Shown in pieces: positions 36,156-45,869 of a stretch of DNA of 60,643 nucleotides. A program made the translations under genes and the position numbers. Numbering within the stretch: the first letter of the stretch is position 1; the number at the start of each line of letters is the position of its first letter. The stretch comes from Agromyces sp. (lineage in GTDB: Bacteria > Actinomycetota > Actinomycetes > Actinomycetales > Microbacteriaceae). The stretch lies in NCBI GenBank assembly GCA_031178045.1, contig JAPSJT010000002.1, positions 1 to 60,643 on the forward strand, given 5' to 3'. The notes under the pieces were generated by a model that was not told the DNA's origin, did no database searches, and was given only the letters and a program-made list of their open reading frames with translations.

Positions 36156-38249
36156 GTGGCAACTCTGCAGTGGGAACCCATCGACGACCGCGCCGTCGAC
36201 ACGGCTCGAGTCCTCGCGGCCGACGCCGTCGAGAAGGTCGGAAACGGGCACCCCGGCACGGCGATGAGCCTCGCGCCCGCCGCCTATCTCCTGTTCCAGA
36301 AGGTCATGCGACGCGACCCGGCGGACCCCGCCTGGCTCGGCCGCGACCGCTTCATCCTCTCGGCCGGTCACTCCTCCCTCACGCAGTACGTGCAGCTCTA
36401 CCTCGAGGGCTCCGGCCTCGAGCTCGACGACCTCCAGGCGCTCCGCACCTGGGGATCGAAGACCCCCGGACACCCCGAATACGGCCACACGGCGGGCGTC
36501 GAGATCACGACCGGCCCGCTCGGTCAGGGCCTCGCCTCCGCGGTCGGCTTCGCCTACGCGTCGCGCTTCGAGCGCGGGCTCTTCGATCCGGATGCCGCCG
36601 CCGGCACCAGCCCCTTCGACCACTTCGTCTACGTCATCGCGGGCGACGGCGACCTGCAGGAGGGCGTGACGAGCGAGGCGTCCTCGCTCGCCGGCCACCA
36701 GCAGCTCGGCAACCTCGTCGTGATCTACGACTCCAACCAGATCTCGATCGAGGACGACACCAACATCGCCTTCACCGAGAACGTCGCCGAGCGCTACGAG
36801 GCGTACGGCTGGCACGTGCAGACCGTCGACTGGAAGAAGACCGGCCAGTACGTCGAAGACGTCGCCGAGCTGCACCGGGCGATCGAGGCCGCGAAGGGCG
36901 AGACGTCGAAGCCCTCCATCATCATCCTGAAGACGATCATCGGCTGGCCCTCGCCCGGCAAGCAGAACACCGGCAAGATCCACGGCTCCGCGCTCGGCGC
37001 GGCCGAGCTCGCCGCGACGAAGGAGGTGCTCGGCTTCGACCCCGAGCAGAGCTTCGTCGTCGCCGACGACGTCATCGCCCACACGCGCGGCGCACTCGAT
37101 CGCGGCGCCGCGGCGCACGCCGAGTGGCAGGAGTCCTTCGACGCGTGGGCGGCGGCGAACCCCGAGCGCAAGCAGCTCCTCGATCGACTCGAGGCCGGCG
37201 AGCTGCCCGCCGACGTCGAGACGGTCCTGCCGTCCTTCGAGGGCGGCACCGAGCTCTCCACCCGGGCCGCCTCGGGCAAGGTCATCAACGCCCTCGCCGG
37301 CGTCCTCCCCGAGTTCTGGGGCGGATCGGCCGACCTCGCCGAGTCGAACCTCACGACGATCAACGACGCGGCGTCGTTCATCCCGACCGAGTGGTCGACC
37401 CACGAGTTCTCGGGCAACCCGTATGGCCGGGTGCTGCACTTCGGCATCCGCGAGCACGCCATGGGCGCGATCGTGAACGGCATCGTCCTGCACGGCAAGA
37501 CGCGCGCCTTCGGCGGCACGTTCCTCATCTTCAGCGACTACATGCGTCCGGCGGTCCGCCTCGCGGCGCTCATGAAGGTGCCGTCGATCTTCGTCTGGAC
37601 GCACGACTCGGTGGCGCTCGGTGAAGACGGCCCGACGCACCAGCCGATCGAGCAGCTCGCCACGCTCCGCGCGATCCCCGGCTTCACCGTCGTGCGCCCG
37701 GCCGACGCGAACGAGACGGCCGCGGCCTGGCTCGAGATCCTGAAGCGGCGCGACGCCCCCGTGGGCATCGCGCTCACCCGCCAGAACATCCCGGTGTTCG
37801 AGCGCGGCAACGGCGAGGCATCCGCCGACACCCTCGCCTCGACCGCCGGTGTCGCGAAGGGCGCCTACGTCCTCGCCGAGGCGCCGTCGGGCACGCCGGA
37901 GGTCATCCTCATCGCCACGGGCTCCGAGGTGCAGCTCGCGGTCGCCGCGCGCGAGACGCTCGCCGCCGAGGGCATCCAGGCGCGCGTCGTCTCGGCCCCG
38001 AGCCTCGAGTGGTTCGAGGAGCAGGATGCCGCGTACCGCGAGTCGGTCCTCCCCGCCGCGGTGACCGCACGCGTGTCCGTCGAGGCTGGCGTCTCGCTCA
38101 CCTGGCGTCCGTACGTCGGCGACCGCGGTCGCAGCGTCTCGATCGAGCACTTCGGCGCCTCCGCCGACTACAAGACCCTGTTCCGCGAGTTCGGCATCAC
38201 GGCGGACGCCGTCGTCGCCGCCGCGAAGGAATCGCTCGCGTCGGCCTGA
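36156..38249 (+). CDS. tkt: Transketolase
   Basis: Transketolase moves two-carbon units between pentose-phosphate sugars using thiamine diphosphate. The 697-residue enzyme has normal length. The cofactor motif runs [13 protein letters not shown] then [17 protein letters not shown]. Substrate-site motifs [20 protein letters not shown] and [21 protein letters not shown] are intact. The start is GTG at 36156 with GGAAGGAA further upstream. It heads the operon tkt-tal-pgi-zwf-opcA-pgl. Confidence 0.98.
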   Translation: MATLQWEPIDDRAVDTARVLAADAVEKVGNGHPGTAMSLAPAAYLLFQKVMRRDPADPAWLGRDRFILSAGHSSLTQYVQLYLEGSGLELDDLQALRTWGSKTPGHPEYGHTAGVEITTGPLGQGLASAVGFAYASRFERGLFDPDAAAGTSPFDHFVYVIAGDGDLQEGVTSEASSLAGHQQLGNLVVIYDSNQISIEDDTNIAFTENVAERYEAYGWHVQTVDWKKTGQYVEDVAELHRAIEAAKGETSKPSIIILKTIIGWPSPGKQNTGKIHGSALGAAELAATKEVLGFDPEQSFVVADDVIAHTRGALDRGAAAHAEWQESFDAWAAANPERKQLLDRLEAGELPADVETVLPSFEGGTELSTRAASGKVINALAGVLPEFWGGSADLAESNLTTINDAASFIPTEWSTHEFSGNPYGRVLHFGIREHAMGAIVNGIVLHGKTRAFGGTFLIFSDYMRPAVRLAALMKVPSIFVWTHDSVALGEDGPTHQPIEQLATLRAIPGFTVVRPADANETAAAWLEILKRRDAPVGIALTRQNIPVFERGNGEASADTLASTAGVAKGAYVLAEAPSGTPEVILIATGSEVQLAVAARETLAAEGIQARVVSAPSLEWFEEQDAAYRESVLPAAVTARVSVEAGVSLTWRPYVGDRGRSVSIEHFGASADYKTLFREFGITADAVVAAAKESLASA

Positions 38250-38277
38250 CGCGAGCACGAAGGAGATACACCGCATC

Positions 38278-39390
38278 ATGGCTACGAACTCCCCCACCGC
38301 CGCGCTCTCCGAGGCCGGCGTCAGCATCTGGCTCGACGACCTCTCGCGTGAGCGCATCGCCTCCGGCGGCCTCGAGCGGCTCATCGCCGAGCGCAACGTC
38401 GTGGGCGTCACGACGAACCCCACGATCTTCGCGGGCGCCCTCGCGAACGGCGCCGCGTACGCGGAGCAGGTGCAGGCGCTCGCGGCATCCGGTGCCGACG
38501 TCGACCGCGCCGTCTTCGAGATCACGACCGACGACGTGCGCGACGCCGCCGACCACTTCCGCCCCGTCTACGACGCGACGGGCGGCTACGACGGCCGCGT
38601 GTCGATCGAGGTCGAGCCCGGACTCGCGCACGACGCGGCCGGCACGATCGAGCAGGCCAAGGCGCTGTGGGCGAAGGTCGACCGGCCCAACGCGATGATC
38701 AAGATCCCCGCGACGATCGAGGGGCTCGAGGCGATCACCCAGACCATCGGCGCGGGCATCAGCGTCAACGTGACGCTCATCTTCAGCCTCGAGCGGTACC
38801 GGCAGGTCATCGACGCCTACCTCACGGGTCTCGAGCAGGCGAAGGCGGCCGGCATCGACCTGGCGACGATCCACTCGGTCGCGTCGTTCTTCGTGTCCCG
38901 TGTGGACACCGAGATCGACAAGCGTCTGGTCGCGATCGGCACCGACGAGGCGCTCGCGCTCAGAAGCAAGGCCGGCGTCGCGAATGCCCGCCTCGCCTAC
39001 CAGCTGTTCGAGCAGGAGTTCGCTACCGAGCGGGCGACCGCGCTGCTCGACGCCGGGGCGAACCGGCAGCGGCCGCTCTGGGCCTCAACGGGTGTCAAGG
39101 ACCCCTCGCTTCCCGACACGCTCTACGTGACCGAGCTCGTCGCCGAGGGCGTCGTCAACACGATGCCCGAGAAGACCCTCGAGGCGACCTTCGACCACGG
39201 CGAGATCGTCGGCGACACCGTCACGGGCGCCTACCGCGACGCGGGCGGCGTGCTCGACTCGCTCGCCCGGGTGGGCGTGGACTACGACGACGTGACGGCC
39301 GTGCTCGAGCGCGAAGGCGTCGAGAAGTTCATCGTGTCCTGGAACGAGCTCCTCGACACGGTGCGCGCAGCCCTGGGGGCATCGCGATGA
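38278..39390 (+). CDS. tal: Transaldolase
   Basis: Transaldolase transfers a dihydroxyacetone unit between sedoheptulose-7-phosphate and glyceraldehyde-3-phosphate. The Schiff-base lysine is K142 in [28 protein letters not shown] near residue 43 and the 370-residue length fit the longer actinobacterial type. AAGGAG precedes the ATG. The stop overlaps the pgi start (ATGA). Confidence 0.97.
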   Translation: MATNSPTAALSEAGVSIWLDDLSRERIASGGLERLIAERNVVGVTTNPTIFAGALANGAAYAEQVQALAASGADVDRAVFEITTDDVRDAADHFRPVYDATGGYDGRVSIEVEPGLAHDAAGTIEQAKALWAKVDRPNAMIKIPATIEGLEAITQTIGAGISVNVTLIFSLERYRQVIDAYLTGLEQAKAAGIDLATIHSVASFFVSRVDTEIDKRLVAIGTDEALALRSKAGVANARLAYQLFEQEFATERATALLDAGANRQRPLWASTGVKDPSLPDTLYVTELVAEGVVNTMPEKTLEATFDHGEIVGDTVTGAYRDAGGVLDSLARVGVDYDDVTAVLEREGVEKFIVSWNELLDTVRAALGASR

Positions 39391-40991
39391 GCTTCCGCAT
39401 CTCGGTGAGCGGTGCGGCGGCCGACGCCGTCCGCCGCACCGTGCCCCAGCTCGTCGCCGACCTCGTCGCGAGCGGGATCACCGCGCAGGACGCCTCGCTC
39501 TGGGGCGCCGCTGCCGAGGAGGAGTCCTCGAAGCGCCTCGGCTGGACGCAGGCGGTCGCGGTCTCGCGACCGCTCGTCGCCGAGATCGAGGCCCTGCGCG
39601 AGCAGCTCGGGGCCGAGGGCGTGCGCCACATCGTGCTCGGCGGCATGGGCGGCTCCTCGCTCGCGCCCGAGGTCATCACGCGCACGGCGGGCGTGGAGCT
39701 CACCGTGCTCGACTCGACCGAGCCCGGCCAGGTGCGTGCCGCCATTGCCGACCGCCTCGCCGAGACGGCCCTGGTCGTCTCGTCGAAGTCGGGTTCGACC
39801 GTCGAGACCGACAGCCAGCGACGCGTCTACGAGCGGGCGTTCCGCGACGCCGGCATCGATCCGGTCTCACGCATCATCGTCGTGACCGACCCCGGTTCAC
39901 CGCTCGACGAGTCGGCGCGGGCCGCGGGCTACCGTGTCTTCAACGCCGACCCGCAGGTCGGCGGCCGCTACTCGGCGCTCACGGCCTTCGGGCTCGTGCC
40001 GTCGGGCCTCGCGGGCGTCGACATCGCCGAGCTTCTCGACGAGGCCGAGTCGATCGAGCTTCCGCTCGCGGTCGACACTCCCGAGAACCCCGGCCTCGTG
40101 CTCGGCGCGGCGATCGCGGCGACTTCGCCCCTGCGCGACAAGCTCGCCATCGTCGCCGACGGCACCCACATCGTCGGGTTCGCCGACTGGGCCGAGCAGC
40201 TCATCGCCGAGTCGACGGGCAAGGACGGCACCGGCATCCTGCCAGTCGTGCTCGACGTCGACGCGCCCGAGCTCTCCGCCGACCTCCCCGACGTGCAGAT
40301 CGTGCGCCTCGTCGACGATGCCGGCGAGGAGATCTTCGCCGACGACGCCTCCGGGGAGATCCGGGTCTCGGGCACCCTCGGCGCGCAGTTGCTCGTCTGG
40401 GAGTACGCGACGGCGGTGGCCGGCCGCCTCCTCGGCATCAACCCGTTCGACCAGCCCGACGTGGAATCGGCGAAGATCGCCGCGCGCGGTCTGCTCGACG
40501 CGCGGCCCGAGCCCGCGCCCGCCGCCTTCGTCGCCGACGGCATCGAGGTACGCGGCACGCCCGAGGTCATCGGCGCATCGAGCGACCTCCAGTCGGCGAT
40601 CGACGTGCTCCTCGAGGAAGTGCCCGAGAACGGGTACATCTCCGTGCAGGCATACGTCGACCGGGTGGCGCATCCCGAGCTCGCTCGACTTCGCGACCTG
40701 CTCGCAGCGCGCGCCGGTCGGCCCGTCACGTTCGGCTGGGGACCGCGGTTCCTGCACTCGACCGGGCAGTTCCACAAGGGCGGCCCGGCGGTCGGCGTGT
40801 TCCTGCAGATCACCGAGGTTCCCTCAGCGGACCTCGAGATCCCCGATCGGCCCTTCACGTTCGGGCAGCTCATCGCAGCGCAGGCATCTGGCGACGCGAG
40901 CGTGCTCGCCGAGCACGGCCGCCCGGTGCTCACGCTGACCCTCACCGATCCGGCCTCGAACATCGCGACGCTCGTCGACGCGGTCGCCTGA
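39387..40991 (+). CDS. pgi: Glucose-6-phosphate isomerase
   Basis: The 534-residue isomerase interconverts glucose-6-phosphate and fructose-6-phosphate. It has two sugar-isomerase (SIS) halves, with [30 protein letters not shown] and [25 protein letters not shown]. The late [16 protein letters not shown] segment holds the sugar-ring-opening histidine region. This divergent actinobacterial form is also found between tal and zwf elsewhere. The ATG at 39387 overlaps the tal stop; an earlier in-frame start would lie inside tal. Confidence 0.95.
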   Translation: MSFRISVSGAAADAVRRTVPQLVADLVASGITAQDASLWGAAAEEESSKRLGWTQAVAVSRPLVAEIEALREQLGAEGVRHIVLGGMGGSSLAPEVITRTAGVELTVLDSTEPGQVRAAIADRLAETALVVSSKSGSTVETDSQRRVYERAFRDAGIDPVSRIIVVTDPGSPLDESARAAGYRVFNADPQVGGRYSALTAFGLVPSGLAGVDIAELLDEAESIELPLAVDTPENPGLVLGAAIAATSPLRDKLAIVADGTHIVGFADWAEQLIAESTGKDGTGILPVVLDVDAPELSADLPDVQIVRLVDDAGEEIFADDASGEIRVSGTLGAQLLVWEYATAVAGRLLGINPFDQPDVESAKIAARGLLDARPEPAPAAFVADGIEVRGTPEVIGASSDLQSAIDVLLEEVPENGYISVQAYVDRVAHPELARLRDLLAARAGRPVTFGWGPRFLHSTGQFHKGGPAVGVFLQITEVPSADLEIPDRPFTFGQLIAAQASGDASVLAEHGRPVLTLTLTDPASNIATLVDAVA

Positions 40992-41007
40992 CCGAGGGAA
41001 GGACCTC

Positions 41008-42549
41008 ATGTCCCCGGCAACGGTCTCCGCGCAGCACAACCCGCTGCGCTCCCCCAAGGACTACCGCCTCAACCGCATCGCCGGCCCGTCGAGCCTCATC
41101 ATCTTCGGCGTCACCGGCGACCTCTCGCGCAAGAAGCTCATGCCCGCGGTGTACGACCTCGCGAACCGGGGGCTCCTGCCCCCGGGTTTCGCGCTCGTCG
41201 GCTTCGCTCGTCGTGACTGGGCCGACGAGGACTTCGAGGCGGTCGTCCACGATTCCGTGAAGCAGTACGCGCGCACCGAGTTCCGCGAGGATGTCTGGCG
41301 ACAGCTCGCCCGAGGCATCCGGTTCGTGCAGGGCGACTTCGACGACGACGCGGCCTTCGACCGGCTGCGCAGCGTCGTCAAGGAGCTCGACCGCGAACGG
41401 GGCACGATGGGCAACCACGCGTTCTACCTCTCGATCCCGCCGAAATCTTTCCCGCTCGTGACGGAGCAGCTGAAGCGCTCCGGGCTCACCGAGCAGCGCG
41501 ACGGCCAGTGGCGCCGGGTCGTGATCGAGAAGCCGTTCGGCTCCGACCTGCAGACCGCCCGCGAGCTGAACGACGTCGTGGCCTCGGTCTTCCCGCCCGA
41601 CTCGGTCTTCCGGATCGATCACTACCTCGGCAAGGAGACGGTCCAGAACATCCTCGCGCTGCGGTTCGCCAACCAGCTGTACGAGCCCATCTGGAACGCC
41701 AACTTCGTCGACCACGTGCAGATCACGATGGCCGAGGACATCGGTGTCGGCGGGCGCGCGGGGTACTACGACGGCATCGGCGCTGCCCGAGACGTCATCC
41801 AGAACCACCTGCTGCAACTGCTCGCGCTCACTGCGATGGAGGAGCCGATCTCATTCGAGGCGGGCGACCTGCGCGCTGAGAAGGAGAAGATCCTCGCCGC
41901 CGTGCGACTGCCCGACGACCTCGCCACCGGTACGGCACGAGGCCAGTACTCCGGCGGTTGGCAGGGCGGCGAGAAGGTCGTGGGCTTCCTCGACGAGGAG
42001 GGCATGAACCCCGAGTCGACCACCGAGACGTACGCCGCCATGAAGCTCACGATCGGCACCCGCCGGTGGGCCGGAGTGCCGTTCTACCTGCGCGCCGGGA
42101 AGCGGCTCGGTCGACGGGTCACCGAGATCGCGGTCGTGTTCAAGCGGGCCCCGCAGCAGGTCTTCGCCGACAGCCAGACCTCGGAGCTCGGCCAGAACGC
42201 CCTCGTGATCCGCGTGCAGCCCGATGAAGGCGTCACGATCCGGTTCGGCTCCAAGGTGCCCGGCGCCGGCATGCAGGTGCGCGACGTCACGATGGACTTC
42301 GGCTACGGTCACGCCTTCACCGAGGCGAGCCCCGAGGCCTACGAGCGACTCATCCTCGATGTGCTGCTCGGCGATCCGCCGCTCTTCCCCCGTCAGGAGG
42401 AGGTCGAGCTCTCCTGGAAGATCCTGGACCCCATCGAGGAGTTCTGGGCCACCCAGGGACAGCCCGAGCAGTACCGCCCCGGTACGTGGGGGCCCTCCTC
42501 CGCCGATGAACTCCTCGCCCGCGACGGACGAAGCTGGAGACGCCCATGA
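41008..42549 (+). CDS. zwf: Glucose-6-phosphate 1-dehydrogenase
   Basis: Zwf oxidises glucose-6-phosphate to the 6-phosphogluconolactone with NADP. The 513-residue protein has the nucleotide motif FGVTGDLSRKKLMPAVYDL and the catalytic RIDHYLGKETVQN segment. AAGGAC precedes the ATG, 16 bp after pgi. It overlaps opcA by four bases, and OpcA modulates its assembly. Confidence 0.98.
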   Translation: MSPATVSAQHNPLRSPKDYRLNRIAGPSSLIIFGVTGDLSRKKLMPAVYDLANRGLLPPGFALVGFARRDWADEDFEAVVHDSVKQYARTEFREDVWRQLARGIRFVQGDFDDDAAFDRLRSVVKELDRERGTMGNHAFYLSIPPKSFPLVTEQLKRSGLTEQRDGQWRRVVIEKPFGSDLQTARELNDVVASVFPPDSVFRIDHYLGKETVQNILALRFANQLYEPIWNANFVDHVQITMAEDIGVGGRAGYYDGIGAARDVIQNHLLQLLALTAMEEPISFEAGDLRAEKEKILAAVRLPDDLATGTARGQYSGGWQGGEKVVGFLDEEGMNPESTTETYAAMKLTIGTRRWAGVPFYLRAGKRLGRRVTEIAVVFKRAPQQVFADSQTSELGQNALVIRVQPDEGVTIRFGSKVPGAGMQVRDVTMDFGYGHAFTEASPEAYERLILDVLLGDPPLFPRQEEVELSWKILDPIEEFWATQGQPEQYRPGTWGPSSADELLARDGRSWRRP

Positions 42550-43505
42550 TCGTCGACCTCCCCGACACGACCACGAGCCAGGTGTCGAAGACGCTCGTGA
42601 AGATCCGCGAGGAGGGCGGCGTCGTCGCCCTCGGCCGCGTGCTGACCCTCGTCATCGCGACCGCGCCCGGCGGCGAGGAGGAGGCCATCGAGGCCGCCAA
42701 CGACGCCTCGCGGGAGCATCCGATGCGGGTCATCGTGGTCTCGAGCGACCCGCACGAGTCGGCTGAGGTGCCCGCACGACTCGATGCCGAGATCCGCGTC
42801 GGCGGTGACGCCGGTGCGAGCGAGGTCATCGTGCTGCGCGCGTGCGGCGACGCCGCTCGCGACGAGGAGAGCCTCGTGATGGGCCTGCTCCTTCCCGACG
42901 CTCCCGTCGTGACCTGGTGGCCCGGAGCCGCCCCTGCGGTGCCCCGAGACGCGCCGCTCGGGCGCATCGCGCACCGCAGGATCACGGATGCCTCGACGCA
43001 GCCCGACCCGCAGGGCGCCCTGCACGCCCTCGCGAAGAGCTACCGTCCCGGTGACGCCGACTTCGCCTGGACGAGGCTCACGCTCTGGCGAGCCCAGCTC
43101 GCCGCAGTGCTCGACCAGCCCCCGTACGAGCCCATCACGGCGGTTCGGGTCACCGGCGCGATCGACTCTCCCTCGACGACGCTCCTCGCGGCGTGGCTGA
43201 GGCTGCAGCTCGACGCGCCCACGAGCTACGAGCTCACCGGGGTGGAGGCCGGCTCGCACGGCATCCACGGTGTGCTGATGGAGCGCGCCAGCGGCGACGT
43301 CGAACTCGTCCGCGACGTGCCCGGCGTGGCCACCCTCCGTCAGCCGGGCCAGCCCGTGCACGACTTGGCGCTCCCCCGCCGCAGCCTCCGCGACTGCCTC
43401 GCCGATGAACTCCGTCGCCTCGACCCCGATGAGTTGTACGGTGAAGTGATCACGAGCGGTCTCTCGCTGCTCGCGAACGCAGAGGTCGAAGGAGCCCATG
43501 CATGA
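42546..43505 (+). CDS. opcA: Glucose-6-phosphate dehydrogenase assembly protein OpcA
   Basis: OpcA is an actinobacterial/cyanobacterial factor needed for full Zwf activity. The 319-residue product has the typical VTWWPGAAP segment and the conserved ITDAS..P.G.L..LA block (RITDASTQPDPQGALHALAK). Its start overlaps the zwf stop (ATGA) and its stop overlaps the pgl start, matching the usual zwf-opcA-pgl order. Confidence 0.96.
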   Translation: MIVDLPDTTTSQVSKTLVKIREEGGVVALGRVLTLVIATAPGGEEEAIEAANDASREHPMRVIVVSSDPHESAEVPARLDAEIRVGGDAGASEVIVLRACGDAARDEESLVMGLLLPDAPVVTWWPGAAPAVPRDAPLGRIAHRRITDASTQPDPQGALHALAKSYRPGDADFAWTRLTLWRAQLAAVLDQPPYEPITAVRVTGAIDSPSTTLLAAWLRLQLDAPTSYELTGVEAGSHGIHGVLMERASGDVELVRDVPGVATLRQPGQPVHDLALPRRSLRDCLADELRRLDPDELYGEVITSGLSLLANAEVEGAHA

Positions 43506-44272
43506 CGAATGAGCGACGCGTGCTCGTCCATCCCGACAAGGCGTCGCTGGCGAGCTCGGTCTCGGCGCGGTTCATCACGAAGATGCTCGACATCCTCGAC
43601 GCACAGGCCGTCGCTCATGTCGTGCTCACCGGTGGCAGCATGGGAGCGGCGGTGCTCGAGTCGATCTCGGCATCGCCCGCCCGGGCGACGATCGACTGGT
43701 CGCGCGTGCACTTCTGGTGGGGTGACGAGCGGTGGGTGCCCGCCCGGCACGAGGACCGCAACGACGAGCAGGCTCGGGTCGCCCTCCTCGACGATCTCGA
43801 CCTCCCCGAGTCGAACGTGCATCGCTTCCCGGCCTCCGACGCGGGACTCTCGCTCGACGAGGCGGCCGAGGCCTACGCAGCAGAGCTCGCGCAGCATGGC
43901 GCGGACGGCCTGCCCCACCCCGTCTTCGACATCATGTTCCTCGGGGTGGGTCCCGACGGGCATATCGCCTCGCTCTTCCCGCACCGGTCCGGCATCCAGG
44001 TCACCGACCGCACCGTCATTCCCGTGCGGAACTCCCCGAAGCCGCCGCCCGAGCGGCTGAGCCTCACGCGCCCCGTCATCAACTCCTCCCAGCGCATCTG
44101 GCTCGTGCTCGCCGGAGCCGACAAGGCGTCGGCCCTCGGTCTCGCGCTCGCCGGCGCGAGCCGCGACGAGGTGCCGGTCGCCGGCATCAAGGGGCGCCGA
44201 CGAACGGTCTTCTTCGTCGACGCGGATGCCGCGGCCGAGGTGCCAGAGGCGCTCATCGCGCGCGACTACTGA
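43502..44272 (+). CDS. pgl: 6-phosphogluconolactonase
   Basis: Pgl hydrolyses 6-phosphogluconolactone. The 256-residue protein has LTGGSMGAAVLESI, the VHFWWGDERWVP motif and FLGVGPDGHIASLFPH, all standard for the NagB/Pgl family. It is the last gene of the operon. 6-phosphogluconate dehydrogenase (gnd) is not in the window. A long hairpin terminator follows. Confidence 0.97.
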   Translation: MTNERRVLVHPDKASLASSVSARFITKMLDILDAQAVAHVVLTGGSMGAAVLESISASPARATIDWSRVHFWWGDERWVPARHEDRNDEQARVALLDDLDLPESNVHRFPASDAGLSLDEAAEAYAAELAQHGADGLPHPVFDIMFLGVGPDGHIASLFPHRSGIQVTDRTVIPVRNSPKPPPERLSLTRPVINSSQRIWLVLAGADKASALGLALAGASRDEVPVAGIKGRRRTVFFVDADAAAEVPEALIARDY

Positions 44273-44315
44273 CGCACGGGTGGCGCGCCACACTGCGCCG
44301 CGAGACGTGCCAGAA

Positions 44316-44362
44316 GACACGAAGAGGGGGCCAGCCGATACGGCTGGCCCCCTCTTCGTGTC
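44316..44362. terminator. Long bidirectional hairpin terminator
   Basis: A perfect 22-bp stem (44316-44337 against 44341-44362) closes on a three-base ATA loop between the convergent pgl and rbpA genes. The outer end GACACGAAGAGG gives A/T-containing pairs but there is no long T-run. It should stop transcription from both sides. Confidence 0.85.
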
Positions 44363-44367
44363 GCTGT

Positions 44368-44733
44368 TCAGTCCTTCTGGACCTGACCGCGGCGCGTACG
44401 AAGCTGCGTCAAGGCCTCTTCGAGGAGCGCAGCAGCCTCTTCGTCGGTGCGACGCTCCTTCACGTAGGCGAGGTGCGTCTTGTAGGGCTCGAGCTTGGAG
44501 ACCAAGGGCGGGTTCTCCTTGTCGCGGCCGGCCGGGAGCCCCGTCGACGGGCTGTCGATGATGTCGGGAATCTCCTCTTCTGGCAGATTCGCCGCGAAGT
44601 ATCGTACGGTCTCGTTGCCCTGTGCGTCCCAGTAGCTCACGGCCACACGGTCGGCGTGGAAGCCACGATCCTGTTCGCCCATCGGCCCTGCGCCGACGCG
44701 CGAGCCCCGAATTGCGCTGTTCCCCGATGCCAT
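44368..44733 (-). CDS. rbpA: RNA polymerase-binding protein RbpA
   Basis: RbpA is an actinobacterial protein that binds RNA polymerase and the principal sigma factor and stabilises the open complex. The 121-residue product has the conserved core GSRVGAGPMGEQDRGFHADRVAVSYWDAQGNE and the sigma-interaction part KTHLAYVKERRTDEEAAALLEEAL. The ATG at 44733 has GGGGGAG just upstream. It lies 10 bp after secG on the same strand. Confidence 0.97.
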   Translation of the reverse strand: MASGNSAIRGSRVGAGPMGEQDRGFHADRVAVSYWDAQGNETVRYFAANLPEEEIPDIIDSPSTGLPAGRDKENPPLVSKLEPYKTHLAYVKERRTDEEAAALLEEALTQLRTRRGQVQKD

Positions 44734-44743
44734 TGCTCCCCCG

Positions 44744-44995
44744 TCAGATTCCGGCGTCGAACTTCGTGATGAGCCCGAGCACGACGATGCACGTGACCCA
44801 GACGAGGCCCAGGATGATGGTGATGCGGTTGAGGTTGCGCTCCGCCACGCCGGAGGCGCCGAGGCTCGATGTGACGCCGCCGCCGAACATGTCGGACAGA
44901 CCGCCGCCACGGCCCTTGTGCAGCAGGATGAGCAGCGTCAGCAGGAGGCTCGTGAGACCGAGCAGCACCTGCAGGACGACCTGGAGAATCTCCAC
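44744..44995 (-). CDS. secG: Preprotein translocase subunit SecG
   Basis: The 83-residue protein has two transmembrane helices (VVLQVLLGLTSLLLTLLILLH and ITIILGLVWVTCIVVLGLI) joined by the glycine-rich loop KGRGGGLSDMFGGGVTSSLG, diagnostic of SecG. It assists SecYE protein export. The start is GTG at 44995 with AAAGG upstream. A TATACT at 45042-45047 is a probable -10, so secG-rbpA can be transcribed apart from the glycolytic genes. Confidence 0.96.
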   Translation of the reverse strand: MEILQVVLQVLLGLTSLLLTLLILLHKGRGGGLSDMFGGGVTSSLGASGVAERNLNRITIILGLVWVTCIVVLGLITKFDAGI

Positions 44996-45041
44996 GGTGA
45001 ACCTTTCCGGGCACGACGCAGGGGGTCGATGCCGTTGAACA

Positions 45042-45047
45042 GTATAG
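45042..45047 (-). promoter_or_regulatory. Probable -10 of the secG-rbpA promoter
   Basis: TATACT on the minus strand, in the context GGCTATACT, gives a leader of about 40 nt before secG. A hairpin at 45062-45082 (GAGCC-C-GGGG, AA loop, CCCCGGCTC) overlaps the tpiA stop just upstream and may end the glycolytic transcript. Confidence 0.5.
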
Positions 45048-45080
45048 CCGGACGACGGCCGGAGCCCGGGGAACCCCGGC

Positions 45081-45869
45081 TCAGGCGCCGACGTGCTTCT
45101 TGAACCGGACGATGCTCGAGAACTCGTCGATATCGAGGCTCGCGCCGCCCACGAGGGCGCCGTCCACGTTGGGCTCGCGCAGGAAGGAGGCGATGTTCGC
45201 CGCCTTCACGGATCCGCCGTAGAGCACGCGCGTCGCCTGGGCGACCTCGTCGCCGAGCACCTCGCCGAGCACCCCCCGGAGCGCCGCAGCGACCTGCTCG
45301 GCCTGGGCGGGCGTCGCCGCCTGTCCGGAGCCGATCGCCCAGACGGGCTCATAGGCGATGACGAGTCCCTTGGATCCGTCGACGCCCTCGAGGGCGGCGC
45401 GCAGCTGCGCGACCGGAACGGCGCTCGGGCCGTGCGCCTCGAGGTCTTCCGCGGTCTCGCCGACGCAGACGACGGGCACGAGTCCATGGCGGTGGGCGGC
45501 GAGCACCTTCGCGTTGACATCGGCGTCGGTTTCGCCGTGATACTGACGACGCTCCGAGTGACCGATGATGACGTAGCGGCAGTCGAGCTGCGCGAGGAAC
45601 GCCCCCGAGATCTCGCCGGTGTACGCACCCGAGTCGTGCGCCGAGAGATCCTGCGCCCCGTAACCGAGCGGCAGGGAGTCGGCGGCCACGAGGGTCTGCA
45701 CCGAACGCAGGTCGGTGAAGGGCGGGAACACCGCCACCTCGGCGTCGGCGAAGTCGTGCTTCGCGTCGGCAAGGGCCCACGCGAGCTTCTGCACGAAGGC
45801 GATCGCCTGCAGGTGGTCGAGGTTCATCTTCCAGTTGCCGGCGATGAACGGGGTGCGCTTCACTGCCAT
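45081..45869 (-). CDS. tpiA: Triosephosphate isomerase
   Basis: The 262-residue enzyme interconverts the triose phosphates. It has FIAGNWKMN (substrate lysine), IGHSERR (catalytic histidine) and AYEPVWAIGSG (catalytic glutamate), all intact. The ATG at 45869 overlaps the end of pgk by 10 bp. Order gap-pgk-tpiA-secG is typical of actinobacteria. Confidence 0.98.
   Translation of the reverse strand: MAVKRTPFIAGNWKMNLDHLQAIAFVQKLAWALADAKHDFADAEVAVFPPFTDLRSVQTLVAADSLPLGYGAQDLSAHDSGAYTGEISGAFLAQLDCRYVIIGHSERRQYHGETDADVNAKVLAAHRHGLVPVVCVGETAEDLEAHGPSAVPVAQLRAALEGVDGSKGLVIAYEPVWAIGSGQAATPAQAEQVAAALRGVLGEVLGDEVAQATRVLYGGSVKAANIASFLREPNVDGALVGGASLDIDEFSSIVRFKKHVGA

Noticed and set aside
36030-38525. 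An 831-codon open frame on the minus strand
   Set aside because: Antisense to transketolase and the start of transaldolase; no recognisable domain or ribosome binding site.
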